Part shown: one piece after another, positions 1 to 12,432 of the stretch
Layout of the letters: each line of letters starts with the position of its first letter
Position numbering within the stretch: the stretch's first letter is position 1
Origin: Phlebotomus papatasi
Lineage: Eukaryota > Arthropoda > Insecta > Diptera > Psychodidae
Assembly (NCBI RefSeq): GCF_024763615.1
Contig: NW_026604485.1
Coordinates: forward strand, 62,001-126,000
Reading direction: 5' to 3'
DNA length: 64,000 bases
The notes under the pieces: model-generated
What the model saw: the letters and a program-made list of their open reading frames with translations, nothing else
Databases searched by the model: none
Told to the model about the DNA's origin: nothing
Position numbers and translations under genes: made by a program

Positions 1-130
1 CTTTTTTTATTTAATGATTTGAAGTTTCACACAGGTATTTGATAAATTCTTTAATTGCAATAACCCAGAAAGACTTTTAAGTGATCAAGGGGTCTGTCAT
101 TTACAAAATAAAGGGTCTAATATTTATTGA
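1..130 (+). repeat. Exemplar monomer (130 bp)
   Basis: First complete monomer in the phase set by the window start; the true phase is arbitrary. It begins in the poly-T run and ends at TTTATTGA. The commonest version of the unit has about 35 G+C in 130 bp and contains no CpG. It carries two short perfect palindromes, ATTGCAAT and TGATCA, about 25 bp apart, and an AATAAA hexamer near the 3' end. This copy has GGTATTTG where most have GGCATTTG, and ends in GGGTCTAA where most have GGATCTAA. Length variation between copies is mainly in the T run (about 6 to 10 T). Confidence 0.93.
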
Positions 131-442
131 CTTTTTTTTATTTAATGATTTGAAGTTTCACACAGGCATTTGATAAATTCTTTAATTGCAATAACCCAGA
201 AAGACTTTTAAGTGATCAAGGGGTCTGTCATTTACAAAATAAAGGATCTAATATTTATTGACTTTTTTTTATTTAATGATTTGAAGTTTCACACAGGCAT
301 TTGATAAATTCTTTAATTGCAATAACCCAGAAAGACTTTTAAGTGATCAAGGGGTCTGTCATTTACAAAATAAAGGATCTAATATTTATTGACTTTTTTT
401 ATTTAATGATTTGAAGTTTCACACAGGCATTTGATAAATTCT
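1..442 (+). repeat. Left partial block before P1
   Basis: A little over three monomers of the GATTTGAAG subtype with AATTGCAAT and AACCCAGAAAG. They resemble the monomers that precede the P1/P2 junction (about 4,020-4,345), so this is probably the right end of another P unit cut by the window edge. Confidence 0.7.
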
Positions 443-3400
443 TTGATTGCAATAACGCATAGAGACTTTTTTAAGTGATCAAGGGGTCTGTCATTTACAA
501 AATAAAGGATCTGATTTATATTGATTTTTTTTATTTAATGATTTGAAGTTTCACACAGGCATTTGATAAATTCTTTGATTGCAATAACGCATAGAGACTT
601 TTTTAAGTGATCAAGGGGTCTGTCATTTACAAAATAAAGGATCTGATTTTTATTGATTTTTTTTTATTTAATGGTTTGGAGTTTCACACAGGCATTTGAT
701 AAATTCTTTAATTGCAATAACCCAGAAAGACTTTTAAGTGATCAAGGGGTCTCTCATTTACAAAATAAAGGATCTAATATTTATTGACTTTTTTTATTTA
801 ATGGTTTGGAGTTTCACACAGGCATTTGATAAATTCTTTGATTGCAATAACCCAGAAAGACTTTTAAGTGATCAAGGGGTCTGTCATTTACAAAATAAAG
901 GATCTAATATTTATTGTCTTTTTTTATTTAATGGTTTGGAGTTTCACACAGGCATTTGATAAATTCTTTGATTGCAATAACCCAGAAAGACTTTTAAGTG
1001 ATCAAGGGGTCTGTCATTTACAAAATAAAGGATCTAATATTAATTGACTTTTTTATTTAATGGTTTGGAGTGTCACACAGGCATTTGATAAATTCTTTAA
1101 TTGCAATAACCCAGAAAGACTTTTAAGTGATCAAGGGGTCTGTCATTTACAAAATAAAGGATCTAATATTTATTGACTTTTTTTTATTTAATGATTTGAA
1201 GTTTCACACAGGCATTTGATAAATTCTTTAATTGCAATAACCCAGAAAGACTTTTAAGTGATCAAGGGATCTGTCATTTGCAAAATAAAGGATCTAATAT
1301 TTATTGACTTTTTTTATTTAATGATTTGAAGTTTCACACAGGCATTTGATAAATTCTTTAATTGCAATAACCCAGAAAGACTTTTAAGTGATCAAGGGGT
1401 CTGTCATTTACAAAATAAAGGGTCTAATATTTATTGACTTTTTTTTATTTAATGATTTGAAGTTTCACACAGGCATTTGATAAATTCTTTAATTGCAATA
1501 ACCCAGAAAGACTTTTAAGTGATCAAGGGATCTGTCATTTGCAAAATAAAGGATCTAATATTTATTGACTTTTTTTATTTAATGGTTTGGAGTTTCACAC
1601 AGGCATTTGATAAATTCTTTAATTGCAATAACCCAGAAAGACTTTTAAGTGATCAAGGGGTCTGTCATTTACAAAATAAAGGATCTAATATTTATTGACT
1701 TTTTTACTTAATGGTTGGGAGTTTCACACAGGCATTTGATAAATTCTTTGATTTCAATAACCCAGAAAGACTTTTAAGTGATCAAGGGATCTGTCATTTG
1801 CAAAATAAAGGATCTAATATTTATTGACTTTTTTTATTTAATGATTTGAAGTTTCACACAGGCATTTGATAAATTCTTTAATTGCAATAACCCAGAAAGA
1901 CTTTTAAGTGATCAAGGGATCTGTCATTTGCAAAATAAAGGATCTAATATTTATTGACTTTTTTTATTTAATGGTTTGGAGTTTCACACAGGCATTTGAT
2001 AAATTCTTTAATTGCAATAACCCAGAAAGACTTTTAAGTGATCAAGGGGTCTGTCATTTACAAAATAAAGGATCTAATATTTATTGACTTTTTTACTTAA
2101 TGGTTGGGAGTTTCACACAGGCATTTGATAAATTCTTTGATTGCAATAACCCAGAAAGACTTTTAAGTGATCAAGGGATCTGTCATTTGCAAAATAAAGG
2201 ATCTAATATTTCTTGACTTTTTTTATTTAATGATTTGAAGTTTCACACAGGCATTTGATAAATTCTTTAATTGCAATAACCCAGAAAGACTTTTAAGTGA
2301 TCAAGGGGTCTGTCATTTACAAAATAAAGGGTCTAATATTTATTGACTTTTTTTTATTTAATGATTTGAAGTTTCACACAGGCATTTGATAAATTCTTTA
2401 ATTGCAATAACCCAGAAAGACTTTTAAGTGATCAAGGGATCTGTCATTTGCAAAATAAAGGATCTAATATTTATTGACTTTTTTTATTTAATGGTTTGGA
2501 GTTTCACACAGGCATTTGATAAATTCTTTAATTGCAATAACCCAGAAAGACTTTTAAGTGATCAAGGGGTCTGTCATTTACAAAATAAAGGATCTAATAT
2601 TTATTGACTTTTTTACTTAATGGTTGGGAGTTTCACACAGGCATTTGATAAATTCTTTGATTGCAATAACCCAGAAAGACTTTTAAGTGATCAAGGGATC
2701 TGTCATTTGCAAAATAAAGGATCTAATATTTATTGACTTTTTTTATTTAATGATTTGAAGTTTCACACAGGCATTTGATAAATTCTTTAATTGCAATAAC
2801 CCAGAAAGACTTTTAAGTGATCAAGGGGTCTGTCATTTACAAAATAAAGGGTCTAATATTTATTGACTTTTTTTATTTAATGATTTGAAGTTTCACACAG
2901 GCATTTGATAAATTCTTTAATTGCAATAACCCAGAAAGACTTTTAAGTGATCAAGGGATCTGTCATTTGCAAAATAAAGGATCTAATATTTATTGACTTT
3001 TTTTATTTAATGGTTTGGAGTTTCACACAGGCATTTGATAAATTCTTTAATTGCAATAACCCAGAAAGACTTTTAAGTGATCAAGGGGTCTGTCATTTAC
3101 AAAATAAAGGATCTAATATTTATTGACTTTTTTACTTAATGGTTGGGAGTTTCACACAGGCATTTGATAAATTCTTTGATTGCAATAACCCAGAAAGACT
3201 TTTAAGTGATCAAGGGATCTGTCATTTGCAAAATAAAGGATCTAATATTTATTGACTTTTTTTATTTAATGATTTGAAGTTTCACACAGGCATTTGATAA
3301 ATTCTTTAATTGCAATAACCCAGAAAGACTTTTAAGTGATCAAGGGGTCTGTCATTAACAAAATAAAGGGTCTAATATTTATTGACTTTTTTTTATTAAA

Positions 3401-4346
3401 TGATTTGAAGTTTCACACAGGCATTTGATAAATTCTTTAATTGCAATAACCCAGAAAGACTTTTAAGTGATCAAGGGATCTGTCATTTGCAAAATAAAGG
3501 ATCTAATATTTATTGACTTTTTTTATTTAATGGTTTGGAGTTTCACACAGGCATTTGATAAATTCTTTAATTGCAATAACCCAGAAAGACTTTTAAGTGA
3601 TCAAGGGGTCTGTCATTTACAAAATAAAGGATCTAATATTTATTGACTTTTTTTATTTAATGGTTTGGAGTTTCACACAGGCATTTGATAAATTCTTTAA
3701 TTGCAATAACCCAGAAAGACTTTTAAGTGATCAAGGGGTCTGTCATTTACAAAATAAAGGATCTAATATTTATTGACTTTTTTACTTAATGGTTGGGAGT
3801 TTCACACAGGCATTTGATAAATTCTTTGATTGCAATAACCCAGAAAGACTTTTAAGTGATCAAGGGATCTGTCATTTGCAAAATAAAGGATCTAATATTT
3901 ATTGACTTTTTTTATTTAATGGTTTGGAGTTTCACACAGGCATTTGATAAATTCTTTGATTGCAATAACCCAGAAAGACTTTTAAGTGATCAAGGGGTCT
4001 GTCATTTGCAAAATAAAGGATCTAATATTTATTGACTTTTTTTATTTAATGATTTGAAGTTTCACACAGGCATTTGATAAATTCTTTAATTGCAATAACC
4101 CAGAAAGACTTTTAAGTGATCAAGGGGTCTGTCATTTACAAAATAAAGGGTCTAATATTTATTGACTTTTTTTTATTTAATGATTTGAAGTTTCACACAG
4201 GCATTTGATAAATTCTTTAATTGCAATAACCCAGAAAGACTTTTAAGTGATCAAGGGGTCTGTCATTTACAAAATAAAGGATCTAATATTTATTGACTTT
4301 TTTTATTTAATGATTTGAAGTTTCACACAGGCATTTGATAAATTCT
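443..4346 (+). repeat. Block P1, 3,904-bp super-repeat unit
   Basis: The unit starts with a pair of monomers carrying AACGCATAG and an extended ACTTTTTTAAG. One monomer with GTCTCTCATT (about 752) and one with TTATTGTCTT (about 911) follow, and then a run of HOR monomers. The same opening series recurs at 4,347 and 10,715. The 3,904-bp length is about 30 monomers. Inside it the ACTTAATGGTTGGG subtype occurs with its C at 1707, 2096, 2616, 3135 and 3785 (spacings 389, 520, 519, 650), the same spacing pattern seen in P2. P1 lacks the extra HOR units that make P2 longer. Confidence 0.85.
1707..3785 (+). repeat. 4-monomer HOR run inside P1
   Basis: Four monomer subtypes follow in order: (a) GGTTTGGAG with AATTGCAAT, GGGGTCT and TTTACAAA; (b) ACTTAATGGTTGGG with GATTGCAAT, GGGATCT and TTTGCAAA; (c) GATTTGAAG with GGGGTCT and TTTACAAA, ending in AAAGGGTCT; (d) GATTTGAAG with GGGATCT and TTTGCAAA. 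One cycle is 519-520 bp. A 389-bp (3-monomer) and a 650-bp (5-monomer) cycle mark loss or gain of one monomer. A rare CATTAACAAA variant sits at about 3351, 216 bp after a b-type landmark. Confidence 0.88.
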
Positions 4347-7300
4347 TTGATTGCAATAACGCATAGAGACTTTTTTAAGTGATCAAGGGGTCTGTCATTT
4401 ACAAAATAAAGGATCTGATTTATATTGATTTTTTTTATTTAATGATTTGAAGTTTCACACAGGCATTTGATAAATTCTTTGATTGCAATAACGCATAGAG
4501 ACTTTTTTAAGTGATCAAGGGGTCTGTCATTTACAAAATAAAGGATCTGATTTTTATTGATTTTTTTTTATTTAATGGTTTGGAGTTTCACACAGGCATT
4601 TGATAAATTCTTTAATTGCAATAACCCAGAAAGACTTTTAAGTGATCAAGGGGTCTCTCATTTACAAAATAAAGGATCTAATATTTATTGACTTTTTTTA
4701 TTTAATGGTTTGGAGTTTCACACAGGCATTTGATAAATTCCTTGATTGCAATAACCCAGAAAGACTTTTAAGTGATCAAGGGGTCTGTCATTTACAAAAT
4801 AAAGGATCTAATATTTATTGTCTTTTTTTATTTAATGGTTTGGAGTTTCACACAGGCATTTGATAAATTCTTTGATTGCAATAACCCAGAAAGACTTTTA
4901 AGTGATCAAGGGGTCTGTCATTTACAAAATAAAGGGTCTAATATTTATTGACTTTTTTTTATTTAATGATTTAAAGTTTCACACAGGCATTTGATAAATT
5001 CTTTGATTGCAATAACCCAGAAAGACTTTTAAGTGATCAAGGGGTCTGTCATTTACAAAATAAAGGATCTAATATTAATTGACTTTTTTACTTAATGGTT
5101 GGGAGTTTCACACAGGCATTTGATAAATTCTTTGATTGCAATAACCCAGAAAGACTTTTAAGTGATCAAGGGATCTGTCATTTGCAAAATAAAGGATCTA
5201 ATATTTATTGACTTTTTTACTTAATGGTTGGGAGTTTCACACAGGCATTTGATAAATTCTTTGATTGCAATAACCCAGAAAGACTTTTAAGTGATCAAGG
5301 GATCTGTCATTTGCAAAATAAAGGATCTAATATTTATTGACTTTTTTTATTTAATGATTTGAAGTTTCACACAGGCATTTGATAAATTCTTTAATTGCAA
5401 TAACCCAGAAAGACTTTTAAGTGATCAAGGGGTCTGTCATTTACAAAATAAAGGGTCTAATATTTATTGACTTTTTTTATTTAATGATTTGAAGTTTCAC
5501 ACAGGCATTTGATAAATTCTTTAATTGCAATAACCCAGAAAGACTTTTAAGTGATCAAGGGATCTGTCATTTGCAAAATAAAGGATCTAATATTTATTGA
5601 CTTTTTTTATTTAATGGTTTGGAGTTTCACACAGGCATTTGATAAATTCTTTAATTGCAATAACCCAGAAAGACTTTTAAGTGATCAAGGGGTCTGTCAT
5701 TTACAAAATAAAGGATCTAATATTTATTGACTTTTTTACTTAATGGTTGGGAGTTTCACACAGGCATTTGATAAATTCTTTGATTGCAATAACCCAGAAA
5801 GACTTTTAAGTGATCAAGGGATCTGTCATTTGCAAAATAAAGGATCTAATATTTATTGACTTTTTTTATTTAATGATTTGAAGTTTCACACAGGCATTTG
5901 ATAAATTCTTTAATTGCAATAACCCAGAAAGACTTTTAAGTGATCAAGGGATCTGTCATTTGCAAAATAAAGGATCTAATATTTATTGACTTTTTTTATT
6001 TAATGGTTTGGAGTTTCACACAGGCATTTGATAAATTCTTTAATTGCAATAACCCAGAAAGACTTTTAAGTGATCAAGGGGTCTGTCATTTACAAAATAA
6101 AGGATCTAATATTTATTGACTTTTTTACTTAATGGTTGGGAGTTTCACACAGGCATTTGATAAATTCTTTGATTGCAATAACCCAGAAAGACTTTTAAGT
6201 GATCAAGGGATCTGTCATTTGCAAAATAAAGGATCTAATATTTATTGACTTTTTTTATTTAATGATTTGAAGTTTCACACAGGCATTTGATAAATTCTTT
6301 AATTGCAATAACCCAGAAAGACTTTTAAGTGATCAAGGGGTCTGTCATTTACAAAATAAAGGGTCTAATATTTATTGACTTTTTTTATTTAATGATTTGA
6401 AGTTTCACACAGGCATTTGATAAATTCTTTAATTGCAATAACCCAGAAAGACTTTTAAGTGATCAAGGGATCTGTCATTTGCAAAATAAAGGATCTAATA
6501 TTTATTGACTTTTTTTATTTAATGGTTTGGAGTTTCACACAGGCATTTGATAAATTCTTTAATTGCAATAACCCAGAAAGACTTTTAAGTGATCAAGGGG
6601 TCTGTCATTTACAAAATAAAGGATCTAATATTTATTGACTTTTTTACTTAATGGTTGGGAGTTTCACACAGGCATTTGATAAATTCTTTGATTGCAATAA
6701 CCCAGAAAGACTTTTAAGTGATCAAGGGATCTGTCATTTGCAAAATAAAGGATCTAATATTTATTGACTTTTTTTATTTAATGGTTTGGAGTTTCACACA
6801 GGCATTTGATAAATTCTTTAATTGCAATAACCCAGAAAGACTTTTAAGTGATCAAGGGGTCTGTCATTTACAAAATAAAGGATCTAATATTTATTGACTT
6901 TTTTACTTAATGGTTGGGAGTTTCACACAGGCATTTGATAAATTCTTTGATTGCAATAACCCAGAAAGACTTTTAAGTGATCAAGGGATCTGTCATTTGC
7001 AAAATAAAGGATCTAATATTTATTGACTTTTTTTATTTAATGATTTGAAGTTTCACACAGGCATTTGATAAATTCTTTAATTGCAATAACCCAGAAAGAC
7101 TTTTAAGTGATCAAGGGGTCTGTCATTTACAAAATAAAGGGTCTAATATTTATTGACTTTTTTTATTTAATGATTTGAAGTTTCACACAGGCATTTGATA
7201 AATTCTTTAATTGCAATAACCCAGAAAGACTTTTAAGTGATCAAGGGATCTGTCATTTGCAAAATAAAGGATCTAATATTTATTGACTTTTTTTATTTAA

Positions 7301-10300
7301 TGGTTTGGAGTTTCACACAGGCATTTGATAAATTCTTTAATTGCAATAACCCAGAAAGACTTTTAAGTGATCAAGGGGTCTGTCATTTACAAAATAAAGG
7401 ATCTAATATTTATTGACTTTTTTACTTAATGGTTGGGAGTTTCACACAGGCATTTGATAAATTCTTTGATTGCAATAACCCAGAAAGACTTTTAAGTGAT
7501 CAAGGGATCTGTCATTTGCAAAATAAAGGATCTAATATTTATTGACTTTTTTTATTTAATGATTTGAAGTTTCACACAGGCATTTGATAAATTCTTTAAT
7601 TGCAATAACCCAGAAAGACTTTTAAGTGATCAAGGGGTCTGTCATTAACAAAATAAAGGGTCTAATATTTATTGACTTTTTTTTATTAAATGATTTGAAG
7701 TTTCACACAGGCATTTGATAAATTCTTTAATTGCAATAACCCAGAAAGACTTTTAAGTGATCAAGGGATCTGTCATTTGCAAAATAAAGGATCTAATATT
7801 TATTGACTTTTTTTATTTAATGGTTTGGAGTTTCACACAGGCATTTGATAAATTCTTTAATTGCAATAACCCAGAAAGACTTTTAAGTGATCAAGGGGTC
7901 TGTCATTTACAAAATAAAGGATCTAATATTTATTGACTTTTTTTATTTAATGGTTTGGAGTTTCACACAGGCATTTGATAAATTCTTTAATTGCAATAAC
8001 CCAGAAAGACTTTTAAGTGATCAAGGGGTCTGTCATTTACAAAATAAAGGATCTAATATTTATTGACTTTTTTACTTAATGGTTGGGAGTTTCACACAGG
8101 CATTTGATAAATTCTTTGATTGCAATAACCCAGAAAGACTTTTAAGTGATCAAGGGATCTGTCATTTGCAAAATAAAGGATCTAATATTTATTGACTTTT
8201 TTTATTTAATGATTTGAAGTTTCACACAGGCATTTGATAAATTCTTTAATTGCAATAACCCAGAAAGACTTTTAAGTGATCAAGGGATCTGTCATTTGCA
8301 AAATAAAGGATCTAATATTTATTGACTTTTTTTATTTAATGGTTTGGAGTTTCACACAGGCATTTGATAAATTCTTTAATTGCAATAACCCAGAAAGACT
8401 TTTAAGTGATCAAGGGGTCTGTCATTTACAAAATAAAGGATCTAATATTTATTGACTTTTTTACTTAATGGTTGGGAGTTTCACACAGGCATTTGATAAA
8501 TTCTTTGATTGCAATAACCCAGAAAGACTTTTAAGTGATCAAGGGATCTGTCATTTGCAAAATAAAGGATCTAATATTTCTTGACTTTTTTTATTTAATG
8601 ATTTGAAGTTTCACACAGGCATTTGATAAATTCTTTAATTGCAATAACCCAGAAAGACTTTTAAGTGATCAAGGGGTCTGTCATTTACAAAATAAAGGGT
8701 CTAATATTTATTGACTTTTTTTTATTTAATGATTTGAAGTTTCACACAGGCATTTGATAAATTCTTTAATTGCAATAACCCAGAAAGACTTTTAAGTGAT
8801 CAAGGGATCTGTCATTTGCAAAATAAAGGATCTAATATTTATTGACTTTTTTTATTTAATGGTTTGGAGTTTCACACAGGCATTTGATAAATTCTTTAAT
8901 TGCAATAACCCAGAAAGACTTTTAAGTGATCAAGGGGTCTGTCATTTACAAAATAAAGGATCTAATATTTATTGACTTTTTTACTTAATGGTTGGGAGTT
9001 TCACACAGGCATTTGATAAATTCTTTGATTGCAATAACCCAGAAAGACTTTTAAGTGATCAAGGGATCTGTCATTTGCAAAATAAAGGATCTAATATTTA
9101 TTGACTTTTTTTATTTAATGATTTGAAGTTTCACACAGGCATTTGATAAATTCTTTAATTGCAATAACCCAGAAAGACTTTTAAGTGATCAAGGGGTCTG
9201 TCATTTACAAAATAAAGGGTCTAATATTTATTGACTTTTTTTATTTAATGATTTGAAGTTTCACACAGGCATTTGATAAATTCTTTAATTGCAATAACCC
9301 AGAAAGACTTTTAAGTGATCAAGGGATCTGTCATTTGCAAAATAAAGGATCTAATATTTATTGACTTTTTTTATTTAATGGTTTGGAGTTTCACACAGGC
9401 ATTTGATAAATTCTTTAATTGCAATAACCCAGAAAGACTTTTAAGTGATCAAGGGGTCTGTCATTTACAAAATAAAGGATCTAATATTTATTGACTTTTT
9501 TACTTAATGGTTGGGAGTTTCACACAGGCATTTGATAAATTCTTTGATTGCAATAACCCAGAAAGACTTTTAAGTGATCAAGGGATCTGTCATTTGCAAA
9601 ATAAAGGATCTAATATTTATTGACTTTTTTTATTTAATGATTTGAAGTTTCACACAGGCATTTGATAAATTCTTTAATTGCAATAACCCAGAAAGACTTT
9701 TAAGTGATCAAGGGGTCTGTCATTAACAAAATAAAGGGTCTAATATTTATTGACTTTTTTTTATTAAATGATTTGAAGTTTCACACAGGCATTTGATAAA
9801 TTCTTTAATTGCAATAACCCAGAAAGACTTTTAAGTGATCAAGGGATCTGTCATTTGCAAAATAAAGGATCTAATATTTATTGACTTTTTTTATTTAATG
9901 GTTTGGAGTTTCACACAGGCATTTGATAAATTCTTTAATTGCAATAACCCAGAAAGACTTTTAAGTGATCAAGGGGTCTGTCATTTACAAAATAAAGGAT
10001 CTAATATTTATTGACTTTTTTTATTTAATGGTTTGGAGTTTCACACAGGCATTTGATAAATTCTTTAATTGCAATAACCCAGAAAGACTTTTAAGTGATC
10101 AAGGGGTCTGTCATTTACAAAATAAAGGATCTAATATTTATTGACTTTTTTACTTAATGGTTGGGAGTTTCACACAGGCATTTGATAAATTCTTTGATTG
10201 CAATAACCCAGAAAGACTTTTAAGTGATCAAGGGATCTGTCATTTGCAAAATAAAGGATCTAATATTTATTGACTTTTTTTATTTAATGGTTTGGAGTTT

Positions 10301-10714
10301 CACACAGGCATTTGATAAATTCTTTGATTGCAATAACCCAGAAAGACTTTTAAGTGATCAAGGGGTCTGTCATTTGCAAAATAAAGGATCTAATATTTAT
10401 TGACTTTTTTTATTTAATGATTTGAAGTTTCACACAGGCATTTGATAAATTCTTTAATTGCAATAACCCAGAAAGACTTTTAAGTGATCAAGGGGTCTGT
10501 CATTTACAAAATAAAGGGTCTAATATTTATTGACTTTTTTTTATTTAATGATTTGAAGTTTCACACAGGCATTTGATAAATTCTTTAATTGCAATAACCC
10601 AGAAAGACTTTTAAGTGATCAAGGGGTCTGTCATTTACAAAATAAAGGATCTAATATTTATTGACTTTTTTTATTTAATGATTTGAAGTTTCACACAGGC
10701 ATTTGATAAATTCT
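4347..10714 (+). repeat. Block P2, 6,368-bp super-repeat unit
   Basis: Same opening series as P1: paired GCATAG monomers at about 4,347-4,560, then GTCTCTCATT, then TTATTGTCTT. It is 2,464 bp (about 19 monomers) longer because the HOR section is expanded. From 8,075 to 10,153 the subtype spacing 389-520-519-650 reproduces P1 at a constant offset of 6,368 bp, including the private CATTAACAAA and TATTTCTTGAC variants. The same CATTAACAAA variant also occurs at about 7641, inside the expanded part, so the extra material appears to be an internal duplication of this HOR section. Confidence 0.85.
5091..10153 (+). repeat. Longest HOR run (2-, 3-, 4- and 5-monomer cycles)
   Basis: The b-subtype landmark (C of CTTAATGGTT) falls at 5091, 5220, 5739, 6128, 6647, 6906, 7425, 8075, 8464, 8984, 9503 and 10153. 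Spacings are 129, 519, 389, 519, 259, 519, 650, 389, 520, 519 and 650 bp. All are whole numbers of monomers with 519-520 bp the mode, so copy number changes by complete monomers without loss of phase. The two halves (6128-8075 and 8075-10153) have similar but not identical spacing, consistent with an internal duplication. Confidence 0.88.
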
Positions 10715-12417
10715 TTGATTGCAATAACGCATAGAGACTTTTTTAAGTGATCAAGGGGTCTGTCATTTACAAAATAAAGGATCTGATTTATATTGATTTT
10801 TTTTATTTAATGATTTGAAGTTTCACACAGGCATTTGATAAATTCTTTGATTGCAATAACGCATAGAGACTTTTTTAAGTGATCAAGGGGTCTGTCATTT
10901 ACAAAATAAAGGATCTGATTTTTATTGATTTTTTTTTATTTAATGGTTTGGAGTTTCACACAGGCATTTGATAAATTCTTTAATTGCAATAACCCAGAAA
11001 GACTTTTAAGTGATCAAGGGGTCTCTCATTTACAAAATAAAGGATCTAATATTTATTGACTTTTTTTATTTAATGGTTTGGAGTTTCACACAGGCATTTG
11101 ATAAATTCCTTGATTGCAATAACCCAGAAAGACTTTTAAGTGATCAAGGGGTCTGTCATTTACAAAATAAAGGATCTAATATTTATTGTCTTTTTTTATT
11201 TAATGGTTTGGAGTTTCACACAGGCATTTGATAAATTCTTTGATTGCAATAACCCAGAAAGACTTTTAAGTGATCAAGGGGTCTGTCATTTACAAAATAA
11301 AGGGTCTAATATTTATTGACTTTTTTTTATTTAATGATTTAAAGTTTCACACAGGCATTTGATAAATTCTTTGATTGCAATAACCCAGAAAGACTTTTAA
11401 GTGATCAAGGGGTCTGTCATTTACAAAATAAAGGATCTAATATTAATTGACTTTTTTATTTAATGGTTTGGAGTGTCACACAGGCATTTGATAAATTCTT
11501 TAATTGCAATAACCCAGAAAGACTTTTAAGTGATCAAGGGGTCTGTCATTTACAAAATAAAGGATCTAATATTTATTGACTTTTTTTTATTTAATGATTT
11601 GAAGTTTCACACAGGCATTTGATAAATTCTTTAATTGCAATAACCCAGAAAGACTTTTAAGTGATCAAGGGATCTGTCATTTGCAAAATAAAGGATCTAA
11701 TATTTATTGACTTTTTTTATTTAATGATTTGAAGTTTCACACAGGCATTTGATAAATTCTTTAATTGCAATAACCCAGAAAGACTTTTAAGTGATCAAGG
11801 GATCTGTCATTTGCAAAATAAAGGATCTAATATTTATTGACTTTTTTTATTTAATGATTTGAAGTTTCACACAGGCATTTGATAAATTCTTTAATTGCAA
11901 TAACCCAGAAAGACTTTTAAGTGATCAAGGGGTCTGTCATTTACAAAATAAAGGGTCTAATATTTATTGACTTTTTTTTATTTAATGATTTGAAGTTTCA
12001 CACAGGCATTTGATAAATTCTTTAATTGCAATAACCCAGAAAGACTTTTAAGTGATCAAGGGATCTGTCATTTGCAAAATAAAGGATCTAATATTTATTG
12101 ACTTTTTTTATTTAATGGTTTGGAGTTTCACACAGGCATTTGATAAATTCTTTAATTGCAATAACCCAGAAAGACTTTTAAGTGATCAAGGGGTCTGTCA
12201 TTTACAAAATAAAGGATCTAATATTTATTGACTTTTTTTATTTAATGGTTTGGAGTTTCACACAGGCATTTGATAAATTCTTTAATTGCAATAACCCAGA
12301 AAGACTTTTAAGTGATCAAGGGGTCTGTCATTTACAAAATAAAGGATCTAATATTTATTGACTTTTTTACTTAATGGTTGGGAGTTTCACACAGGCATTT
12401 GATAAATTCTTTGATTG

Positions 12418-12432
12418 CATAAAGGGTCTAAT
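12418..12432 (+). other. 11-bp templated insertion in a monomer
   Basis: After GATTGCA the unit gains TAAAGGGTCTA before it resumes at ATAACCC. The inserted 11 bp match the 3' part of the c-subtype monomer (AATAAAGGGTCTAAT), so the donor was probably a neighbouring repeat. The equivalent interval in P2 is exactly 11 bp shorter (650 against 661). Confidence 0.8.

Noticed and set aside
738..959. Recurrent 73-codon open frame (also at 4642, 11010, 18504, 19545, 21890, 29998, 35607, 45223, 46264, 47699, 49392), looking like a conserved small protein
   Set aside because: It reads successive monomers in shifted frames because 130 is not a multiple of three. It opens only where TTATTGAC has become TTATTGTC, which removes a stop. 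The product is low-complexity, with no ribosome site or codon-biased variation, and its recurrence follows from the DNA repeat.
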